From Serripes groenlandicus (lineage: Eukaryota; Mollusca; Bivalvia; Cardiida; Cardiidae): DNA of 64,000 bases. The DNA lies in contig JASEVX010000011.1 in the NCBI GenBank assembly GCA_031761405.1, forward strand, positions 64,583,217 to 64,647,216. Direction: 5' to 3'. The notes under the pieces were generated by a model. It saw only the letters and a program-made list of their open reading frames with translations, had not been told where the DNA came from and did no database searches. How positions within the stretch are numbered: the first letter of the stretch is position 1; each line of letters begins with the position of its first letter. Position numbers and translations under genes: made by a program. Of the stretch, positions 38,501 to 50,500 are shown piece by piece.

Positions 38501-41500
38501 GTTCTGTGTGTTACAGAGGGAATTGTTATTGACCAAGCATCTAAGTCCAACACTGTCGTTAACAAAACCCACTGTCCGTATTGTTCTGTGTGTTACAGAG
38601 GGAATTGTTATTGACCAAGCATCTAAGTCCAACACTGTCATTAACAAAACCCACTGTCCGTATTGTTCTGTGTGTTACAGAGGGAATTGTTATTGACCAA
38701 GCATCTAAGTCAAACACTGTCGTTGTTAACAAAACCCACTGTCTGTATTGTTCTGTGTGTTACAGAGGGAATTGTTATTGACCAAGCAGCATCTAAGTCC
38801 AACACTGTCGTTGTTAACACAACCCACTTTCTGTATTGTTCTGTTTGCAACAGAGCGATTTTTTATTGACCACAGTCATTGTTAACAAAAAACACTTTAT
38901 GTATTGTTCTGTTTATTATTACAGAGGGAATTGTTATTTACCAAGCAACACAATCTTCCACTGTCACTCTTAACAAAACCCACTTTCTGTATTGTTCTGT
39001 GTGTTACAGAGGGAATTGTTATTGACCAAGCATCTAAGTCAAACACTGTCGTTGTTAACAAAACCCACTGTCTGTATTGTTCTGTGTGTTACAGAGGGAA
39101 TTGTTATTGACCAAGCAGCATCTAAGTCCAACACTGTCGTTGTTAACACAACCCACTTTCTGTATTGTTCTGTTTGCAACAGAGCGATTTTTTATTGACC
39201 ACAGTCATTGTTAACAAAAAACACTTTATGTATTGTTCTGTTTATTATTACAGAAGGAATTGTTATTTACCAAGCAACACAATCTTCCACTGTCACTCTT
39301 AACAAAACCCACTTTCTGTATTGTTCTGTGTGTTACAGAGGGAATTGTTATTGACCAAGCAACACAGGCTAACAATGTCATTGTTAACACAACCCACTTT
39401 CTGTATTGTTCTGTTTGCGACAGAGCGAATTGTTATTGACCAAGCAACACTATCTTCCACTGTCACTCTTAACAAAACCCACTTTCTGTATTGTTCTGTT
39501 TGTTACAGAAGGAATTGTTATTGACCAAGCAACACAGGCTAACAATGTCATTGTTAACACAACCCACATTCTGTATTGTTCTATTTGCAACAGAGCGAAT
39601 TGTTAATGACCAAGCAACACAATCTTCCACTGTCACTCCTCTTAACAAAACCCACTTTCTGCATTGTTATGTTTGTTACAGAAGGAATTGTTATTGACCA
39701 AGAACCAGTCTAACACTGTCATTGTTAACAACATCCACTTTCTGTATTTTTAGCTCACCTGTGCACGAAGTGCTCAGGGTGAGTTATTGTGATCGCCCTA
39801 TGTCCGTCGTCCGTCGTCCGTCGTCCGTCAACATTTTCTCCTCTGTAACCGGTGGGTCAACTGGAATGAAACTTCACAGAAAGCATCCTCGCAATGTCAT
39901 CACCAGAATTCCTTAAAATTGTTGGGATCCATGCAGAATTCTGGTTTCCATGGCAACGAAATGAAATAAAATTCAAAATTCTTAAAAATCTTCTCCTCCC
40001 AAAGTGTCAGGCCGATTTTCAAATGATTTTGTAGAAATGATCATTGGGTGACCCTCTATCAGATGTTGATTGGTCGAAAAACATGGCCCCCAGGGGGTGG
40101 GGCTATTTTGCCAATATGGCTATAGTGCAAACTTAAAAAATCTTCTCCTCCAAAAGTGTCAGGCAGATTTTCAAATAATTTTGTAGAAATGTTCCTTAGG
40201 TGACCCTCTATCAGATTCCTTCAAGCCATGTTGATTGGTCGAAAAACATGGCCACCAGGGGGGAGCGGGGCTATTTTGCCTTATTAGGCTATAGTGCAAA
40301 CTTAAAAAATCTTCTCCTCCAAAAGTGTCAGGCCGATTTTCAAATAATTCTGTAGAAATGTTCCTTGGGTGATCCTCTATCAGATTCCTTCAAGCCATGT
40401 TGATTGGTCAAAAAGCATGGCCGCCAGGGGGCGGGGCTATTTTGCCTTTTATGGCTATAGTGAAAACTTAAAAAAATCTTCTTCTCCATAAGTGTCGGGC
40501 CGATTTTCAAATAATTTTCTAGAAATGTTCCTTGGGTGACCCTCTATCAGATTCCTTCAAGCCATGTTGATTGGTCGAAAAACATGGCAGCCAGGGGGCG
40601 GGGCTTTTTTGCCTTATATGGCCAAAGTGAAAACTTAAAAAATCTTCTCCTCCGAAAGTTTCAGGCTGATTTTTAAATAATTTTGTAGAAATGTTCCTAG
40701 GGTGACCCTTTATCAGATTCCTTCAAGCCAAGTTGATTGGTCGGAAACTATGGCTGCCAGGGGGCGGGGCTTATATAGCTAAAGTGAAAAAAAAAAACAA
40801 GTGAGCGATTCCAGGGCCATCATGGCCCTCTTGTTATGTTTGTTACAGAGTGAATTATTATTGTCCAAGCACCAGCGTATACGTGTAACACTGCCATTGT
40901 TAACAAAACCCACTTTCAGTATTGTTCTGTTTATTGTTACAGAAGGAATTGTTATTGACCAAGTATCACAGTCTAGCCCTGTCATTGTTAACAAAATCCA
41001 CTTTCTATATTTTTATGTTTGTTACAAAGGGAATTATTATTGACCAAGCACCAGAGTATACGTGTAACACTGCCATTGTTAACAAAACCCACTTTCAGTA
41101 TTGCTCTGTTTATTGTTACAGAGGGAATTGTTATTGACCAAGCACCACAGTCTAACATTGTCACTGTCAACAGAACCCACTTTCTGTATTGTTCTGCTGC
41201 CTACGACCACATTAACATGGATATCACATACGAATGGCAATTTAATGGACATCGAATACTAACTGGATCCCACTACATCATGGTAAGTCATTAATTAGTC
41301 TTACTCGAAAATACTAACTTGAGCACACTACATTATGGTAAGTCATTAATTTTACTCAGAAATAGTGACCAGGGTCCAATTTCACCAATTCTACTTAGTT
41401 CTTAGTAATACTTAAATAATTTAAAGCATATTTCATCATTTTTGATCACTGATTTTGAGCGAAGCAATGTGTTAGCTGGTGTTATAGTGTTATACTTGTG

Positions 41501-44500
41501 CGGAATCGGCGGTCTTCGTTACGGTATAGCTAAAAGGAACCGTCCCGCGAGAAAACCAACATTATGACCTCTGCGTATGTATCCACCGAAATCGGCCTGC
41601 ACAGTCCACTCTGACTGGTCTGGGCCAACACATTACGTATAGAGTAATAATTCATGAAGCCGAAAATCCACAGGAGGCGAAAAGGGTATATCCTGGTAAG
41701 CCTGCGCGGCATGCTAAGGATGGTCCGGGTCGATAGCTTACGCAGAGACCACACTATTGGTTGTATCGCGGGACGGCTAAAATGAGCATTGACATCATCT
41801 TAGTAGGTCTCATATCTTTGGTCAGAACGTGCACGTAGTCTGGCGTATGCATAGCCATAGGCTTACCCGAGTCGTCACTATACGCAGGGGCAATACGAAC
41901 GATTATAACATAACACGGATCGTTAAATAGTCAATAATCCAACACGAGTCGTTTAAATTTAAACTACAGGGAGAGCAGAATGGAGTCTCTGGTTTATATG
42001 TTCGCGAGGCGCAGTACAGAAATAGAGGAGAATATACGTGTATAGCGAGATCAACTCTTCATTCTGATTCGAGGTCCGCATTCTTGGATGTAAAAGGTAT
42101 GGTGTCCATTACGTTTTATTTTTAAAATGGGCATTTTTTTTAATTTTTTTTTTACAGCTAAATATACTTAGAATACTTAAAAAAATACGAGGTTACACAA
42201 TATGAAAATATATACATACATTATTGAATATTGTGTGAAGTAATTTCTTAATTTCAATTTCCATTTTTCTTTCTAAAAGGAACAGTCAATATCTTTGGAA
42301 AATTAAATTTGAAAAACACGATATTTCGACGTGATAAAATATATAAGCGACGCCCTGCAGAAAAAAATCCGTTAGACATCTGTGAAGCAGTATCCATTTG
42401 GATACTATCAAAGATGCGCAGGCATGGGATTTTTTTGTTCGTGCGTGTAATAATAACGTTAAGGTTGGTTTTCCCACAGCGTCTCTCATATGTACAATTG
42501 TGTGTATTGTGTTCATATTCATTTCTTGAATGCTAGTGAGTTCCATGCTTTTACTTACATTCAGTATCGGACAAGGTCAAAATACATAAATATTGCTAAC
42601 AAAAAAAAAATCCAGTTCAATTATTTGTTAACACATTGTCACATATTCAATGTAGTCTCAAGAAAGGAACACTCATTCTTTGACAAACACAGGTGTTTGG
42701 GACTACTTGACCTGAAGGCCAAGGAGGCTGTTCTACCATAGCCTTTTTGGATACTTGAATTATAAAAGTGGCGACTGATTTTAAAACTGGGCATCGCAGC
42801 TGTCGATGCAATTGTCATTGTGACCTTACTGATGGCACGTTTCCTTGCGTTATACTGGTCAGTCGTCACTTAGGAGATATTGATAAATGTGCTGATAAAG
42901 GTATTGGTAAATGTGCTGATAAATGTGCTGATAAAGGTACTGGTAAATGTGCTGATAAATGTGCTGATAAAGGTACTGGTAATTGTGCTGATAAGTGTAC
43001 TGATAAATGTTCTGATAAAGGTACTGATAAATGTGCCGCTAAGTGTACTGATAAATGTGTTGATAAAGGTACTGATAAATGTGCTACTAAGTGTAATGAT
43101 AAATGTACTGGTAAATGTACTGATGAATGAACTGATAAATGTAGGATAAATATACTGGTAAATGTACTGATAAATGAACTGATAAATGTAGGATAAATAT
43201 ACTGGTAAATGTACTGATAAATGAACTGATAAATGTAGGATAAATATACTGGTAAATGTACTGATAAATGTACTGATAAATATACTGATCGATGTACTAA
43301 TAAATGTGCTGAAAAATGTGCTGACAAATGTGCTGTTACCATGATGAAACTGAAATACTGCTTACAGCCACACAAAAAAATCAATTTAAATTGGGCGTAA
43401 TTATAAATCACATTTGCCCAATTTTAAAAGTTGTTATTTCAGAATGAATCGACTCATGACAGAATATGTTTTAACTATTGTTCCAGGGCCGCCCGGTCCC
43501 CTTGCCGGTGTGTACGCAGATCAGTTAACGATAACCGCTACCAGCGTACAGTTAATATGGACGATAGGGGTGGAGTCTAGTCACGGGGCACCCATCATGT
43601 ATTATGACATTGAGGCGGAGACAAACTATTACCCTGGAATATGGAATAGAATGGCTGCAGGTATGTTTTTATGTCGTTTCTTCTCCTTTAGCCCTGTCTT
43701 TATAACAGATGTATCTGCAAAATGCTACTTTGAAAACATTGTGGCAATAGGAGAAATTGCTCGTATTGATCAATTTCAACTTTGCTAACTAATTATTCTA
43801 TTAAATGAGATGTTCCATATGTTTGCCAGGATGTTTGCATAGTCGTCTGATGCTGTATGGTTGAAAGCGTTAAAGAAAGTAACGTTCTGGATTCAAAATT
43901 AATACTACAATATAGGCTCAGAACAAAACAGAGTAGAACAGATTTAATTGCACGTAAATGTTACCGTTTGTTGTGTAACATATATACATAATTTATAAAG
44001 GTATCAACATTACAATTATAGTATGTAGTGAGCGACATTTAGGAAATATAACTCACATATAGCAGAACATTTTGTACGTTTAATACTTTCGCAAATCACA
44101 CGTTAAAGTACAATATGATAATATGAAATATTTCATACGTTGTATTGGCTTCACATGTACTTGTTGGAACAGTCAAATTTGCAATGTATTTTAAAACTAC
44201 TATCATTAGCGAATCGATTATACATGAAAGAAGGAAAGTATTAAAAAGAGTATATATTTATTACTCATACTTTACAAAGTTTGTGGTCATTTAGAAATAT
44301 ACAAGAACACATATATATGTGTATCAAGGAAATAATTAAATACAAGTACTGGTCTCAATATCGTTTTAAAGGACAAACTGCTTTGTCATATTAGAAACTG
44401 AAAAAAGAGAATAGCCAAAGATAGATACATTTCCCTTTTGCCACAATGTTTCAAAAGTTTGCTACAGATACGTCAACATGTGCATGCGAGTAACGAAGGA

Positions 44501-47500
44501 CTAATGAGTAACATGTCAAAGCACCACAATATCCAGTTGTCGTTTACGGTGCTGTCTATTTTTATTCGGGATCAATTGCGAAGCAATTTAACCGACTATT
44601 GCGGTCGTACATTTTTCAACGGATGTTGACCGTACTGCCGCCAAAGAGTGAGCACACTGTAAAAAAATAAAAGATTCTTACTGAATATCCAAAGAATGCC
44701 ATCTGTAAATCATTTCGTATTTACGCAGTTTCTGTCGAAATCATGCTTCTGGAAACACAACTATGCACTGTAATAATGGTTTAGATTCAGTCGTGAAAGT
44801 GTATTACTAAAACAAAATGTGTCAATGTTGAACATATTAAATCTTTGGGTTTTTCTTGTGTATCCGACTTTCAGTACTTTGAGTATTTATTTTAATATTT
44901 TATGATCAGATATCCCCGAAGTAAAAGCCCTGTCAGATTCTACAAATCTAGGCCACAGGCTCGACCAAAGAACAGCATTGATATCCGACCTTATCCCCAA
45001 CACAAGCTACAAGTTTCGTGTTCGAGCAAGTAATGATCTCGGCCGTGGAGTGGAGGCAAGCAGACCGTGTTGTGAGTATCCCGTTTACGTGTCTCATCAT
45101 TCTCTAAGTTGGATTGACCGTATCTCATTAAAGCCAGACTCTAACTTCGCTCGCACGTAAATATATCTGATGACTGCCTAATACCGGTTGACTTAGATTA
45201 ACCTTTGCGTCAGCCAATCAAATTGGTACCAATCGTTCGGTTTAAAACAGGTAAGATAACCCAAATGTCTAGACAACATAGAGAAGCGGTGATTTTCGAG
45301 TGTTCCGAATGTATAGCACGGGAGTTAGTTGTATCGTGCCATTTCATTGGATATTAAAACTGAACAGTTCTCGTGAGTATTTAAGTGTGTATACGGCCAA
45401 TTCGAGACGACCTTTTATACGTGGGGCGAATTTTTTTGGTTCTAATTTTGATGAGATTGTGAGTTACCTATCCCTACCATTACATTATCGGGTCAGGCAT
45501 ACACTAACAATGGCGGTGCACTTTGGATATGGTGCAGCAAGCAAACTGCTCTAGAGACAACCTGTTACTGGTCCAAACCGGTTAAACATTGCTTCATTAG
45601 ATATTGATCATTAACCGGTTAAACATTGCTTCATTAGATATTGATCATTAACCGGTTAAACATTGCTTCATTAGATATTGATCATTAATGTTGTTGTTTT
45701 TCAGTTTTTGTATAATATCATTGGTACTAATTGTGTTGTTTTTCAGCTGATGTATACTATCGTTGATATTAATCTTGCTGTGTTTCTGTTTCTGTATACT
45801 AGCATTGATATAAGTGGTTTTGTTTTAAGCTGCTGTATGATATAATTGATATTGATGTATTGTATTTTTTTCAGCTGCTGTAAAGACTCCATCCACACCT
45901 CCAGTAACGGCTCCCAGAAATGTAAGCGGAGGAGATGGGTCAGTTGGCACGCTTAATATGACCTGGACGGTGAGTGTTATTTTTAATCTGCGGAAGACGA
46001 CGATGTAAATATCAACGTACACATGTGGAAAAATCTCTAAAAATGAAAGTATATTTTTTACAATTGAGTTGAAAACGTTGTTGCCATAGGAGAAATTGCT
46101 CATCATTTATATAAATTTGTTTAAATAATATATCTCCGCAATTGAAGGTATACTACCATACATAATTGTACCACACCTTGCATTTCTCTAAGCATGAAGT
46201 TGAATTATGAGTCCACCACGCTCCCTTATCATGCTTAGTTCTGAACCAAACAAATCAAATAATCCCCGTCAAGACTGTACCGATGGTTAGAAGTTTAACG
46301 CCGTTTTCAACATGTCATATCACGGCGGCAAGTCGACCTATCTTGTGTTCCCTGGCTCACACCAACACCCTTAACAATAGTCTTTCCAAGCAACTGGCTG
46401 CTTTCCAAAATATATAGTTAACTCATAAGTGTAAGACTAACAAAACCTATACGCATAGATTGTTGTCAAACGTCGAAAATAATGCTGGCCGTGCCGGGTC
46501 CGAACTCCCAACTCCCAACTCCTGGATTGACATCCTGCATCGCTACCGACTGAGTCTAACCGGGGCTCGGCTAAAGACACCGTTAAACTGAGGTCAGCAC
46601 CGTTAGTCCTTTACACAATTTGATATATTCAGTGTCGTCTGCCTAGAAACTCCGGGTAGATATAGAACATAGAATGGAAATGTGAAAACGTGCTTTTATT
46701 AAAATTTGATATAAAAGTAATTTGAATGTTTTCAAAACATTGTCTACTGCAAATGCATCTTAAATGCGCGATTAATGTTGGTTGCTTCCATTATCTTAAG
46801 AGTACTTGGGTACTCTTTTAGCTACACGAAATAACGGGCCTCTCGTTGCTACATTCTTATAACAGTATATATTTTTTAATTTTAGCCCTTACCTAAATCT
46901 GAACACAGTGGACCAGGTATCGGATACAGAATATATTGGAAAAAGTTGGGTGACCCTGAAAGGGATTGGCAAACAGTAAGTCACCACCCCCACCGCCACA
47001 CCCCCCCCCCCCCCCCCCCTTTTGCATAAACATGTCACCAGATACATTTGAAATTTGAATTTACTTAGGTTTTTTCGTTACCAGATTCGTCAAAATCGTC
47101 TACTCAGAACACTAGATGAAAGGGAGTGCATTTCCCCCAACAATAACTTTCTTATTTCAGAAGCAAACCCTAAGATGTTGGGTATTGAAAGTAATCGTCT
47201 CAGTGAGAGGGTTCGTTTAAGTACTCACAGCATAGGGTTTAAGCGTCAAATTAGAATTTTAGAAGTGATACAAGCAACTTATCTATAGCTCTGTCTGTCA
47301 TATAACCTGCCCCGCATACACGTCTTCGAGTTTGTAAAACAAATTCTGATTTAAAAGACATACATGTAGTTGGAAACATTTTTTGCAAAAAGCTTATGTC
47401 CCCTTTTGCCACAAAGGTTTCATAAGTTGTCTGTTGCAGATGCGTCACAAGACGTGTTCATAAGGAAAATATAAAGGTTTCTTCTGAACGTCCATCAAAT

Positions 47501-50500
47501 GGGTTATTTATTATTACAACTCATCAAAACCTCCTACATTAAATTTTAGTCTTACTATTTACTTTTTCCAGGAAATGTTGAAAGGAAATGTTGGGGGTCA
47601 TACTGCCCTGGTGGGTCTGGACAATTATTACCTCCAATATGAAGTCATTGTCCAGTCGTTTAATGACAAAGGCGACGGTCCTAACTCAACAATCACGACA
47701 GTTTACTCGGCTATGGGACGTAAGTATCATCAACATCAACATTATCAACGTTCAATCTCAATTAAAGGCATACTACACTATCAAAAATAACATTCGGTTA
47801 TGAATGTCTTAGCTGAGTGGCACCGCCTCGATGGAGTAGTGGTAGTGCGTATGTCTCGGGTGCAGGAGGTCGCAGGTTCGATACATGGTCCAGTCATACC
47901 AAATACTTTAAAACTGGTAGTAATGGATGCCCTCGTTGGCGTTCAGGATTGCGGGGCTAGCATTACGATTGACAGGATGGTGTCAGGATAAATGGACCAG
48001 TAGTACTGGTAACTTTCCAAGGAAACGCCCCCGTGATATAACTGGAAAACATGTTGAAAGCGGCGTAAAGCACCATACATTCAATCAGTCAATCGATAGA
48101 CCGTCTCACTCGAAGACCGTCTCACTCTAAGACCGTCTCACTCGAAGACCGTCTCACTCGAAGACCGTCTCAATCGATAGACCGTCTCAATCGATAGACC
48201 GTCTTATTTGAAGACCGTCTCACTCGAAGACCGTCTCATTCGAAGACCGTCTCACTCGAAGACCGTCTCACTCGAAGAATCATTTACAGACGCATGTTGG
48301 GGCAGTTGCAGCAGACACAATGGTTTTGACTCTGTTATATAATAGCATTTCGATGTATAGACATATGCCCATATGTTTGACTAAAAATGTTCAGATGCGT
48401 GTGCAGAAGATTTGTTGCAAGTGGGAAATGACTTAACTAACAATTATATTCAGAATGATCCTTCTATATTGCAGTCAAATAAATACAAGTTAAGATTCGA
48501 GCAGTCAGCTGACAGTCCAGTACTTCGATGTAATTCTCATTTCAGTTCCCCTGGCAGTGCCAACGATAAACGGATGGTCCGGTATAAACCTCACTACGTG
48601 TATAGTGTACTTTGATCCTGTCCCAAACGATAGAGAGCATGTGAAAGGTCGTGTATCTGGATATACTGTAAGTTTCCTTGTTTTATTACATACTTTGATC
48701 CTGTCCCAAACGATAGAGAGCATGTGAAAGGTCGTGTATCTGGATATACTGTAAGTTTACTCTGTTTTATTACATACTTTGATCCTGTCCCAAACGATAG
48801 AGAGCATGTGAAAGGTCGTGTATCTGGATAAACTGTAAGTTTACTCTGTTTTATTACATACTTTGATCCTGTCCCAAACGATAGAGAGCATGTGAAAGGT
48901 CGTGTATCTGGATATACTGTAAGTTTACTCTGTTTTATTACATACTTTGATCCTGTCCCAAACGATAGAGAGCATGTGAAAGGTCGTGTATCTGGATATA
49001 CTGTAAGTTTACTCTGTTTTATTACATACTTTGATCCTGTCCCAAACGATAGAGAGCATGTGAAAGGTCGTGTATCTGGATATACTGTAAGTTTACTCTG
49101 TTTTATTACATACTTTGATCCTGTCCCAAACGATAGAGAACATGTGAAAGGTCGTGTATCTGGATATACTGTAAGTTTACTCTGTTTTATTACATACTTT
49201 GATCCTGTCCCAAACGATAGAGAGCATGTGAAAGGTCGTGTATCTGGATATACTGTAAGTTTATTCTGTTTTATTACATACGTTGATCCTGTCCCAAACG
49301 ATAGAGAGCATGTGAAAGGTCGTGTATCTGGATATACTGTAAGTTTACTCTGTTTTATTACATACTTTGATCCTGTCCCAAACGATAGAGAGCATGTGAA
49401 AGGTCGTGTATCTGGATATACTGTAAGTTTACTCTGTTTTATTACATACTTTGATCCTGTCCCAAACGATAGAGAACACGTGAAAGGTCGTGCATCTGGA
49501 TATACTGTAAGTTTACTCTGTTTTATTACATACTTTGATCCTGTCCCAAACGATAGAGAGCATGTGAAAGGTCGTGTATCTGGATATACTGTAAGTTTAC
49601 CCTGTTTTATTACATACTTTGATCCTGTCCCAAACGATAGAGAGCATGTGAAAGGTCGTGTATCTGGATATACTGTAAGTTTACTCTGTTTTATTACATA
49701 CTTTGATCCTGTCCCAAACGATAGAGAGCATGTGAAAGGTCGTGTATCTGGATATACTGTAAGTTTACTCTGTTTTATTACATACTTTGATCCTGTCCCA
49801 AACGATAGAGAGCATGTGAAAGGGCGTGTATCTGGATATACTGTAAGTTTACTCTGCTTTATTACATTAGGACAACAGGTACCAGTTTCGTTGATTGATT
49901 GGGGTTTATCGCCGTTTTTAATAATTTTTCACAGTCATATCATGGCGACCAGTTCACCTACTCATGCGTTTCCTGTTTTCCCCACACCAGTACACCACAT
50001 AACATACTTTCCAAGCAAATGACTGCTTTCCCACATAGACTGTTAAACAGCGCATCGGTGAAAGACGAATGACGCAGGTCACGGTGACTTTTGTTAAACA
50101 TCGGAAAGAATGTTGGCCAGTTTCGTAGCATGTTTATCCTTTTTCGCATTTCACTATCACTATTAAATATAACATCAACAAGGTAATAGTAAATAGTAAA
50201 AAAAAAAAAAAAAAAAGAAATTGTATGAAATTAAATATTCTAGGTAACAGTAAAATGCGATCTTTTTTCAACAGGCTACGATTCTGGTACCTGTGAGTAG
50301 GACATATATACTTAACCCTTTCCCTCATATAGACGCTTCCTGACGTCGCTTTTTTTAAACATTGTGACAAAAGGAGAAATTACTCAAAACGAGCAATTTC
50401 TCCATTTTCCACAATGCTTTCAAATTCGTTCAATAATCATTCCTTCATTTATAGAGATTGTCTGTGTTTTTGCCAAGATGTTTCCAAAGTCGTCTGCTGC

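Noticed and set aside
38399..41294. Series of 60-91-codon open frames with TEGIVIDQ repeats
   Set aside because: Shadows of the exon 15 acceptor array read across intron units; only 41122-41282 is a real exon.
42768..43411. Cys-rich (CADKGTGKCADKC) and Ser/His-rich open frames of 89-181 codons
   Set aside because: Generated by a 12-bp intronic minisatellite on both strands; not a metallothionein-like gene.
48892..50022. 376-codon open frame with perfect 28-residue repeats
   Set aside because: Produced by the 84-bp array; 84 is a multiple of three. It mixes exon 22 coding bases with intron and has no acceptor or start context. Only the exon 22 part (48546-48667) is coding.
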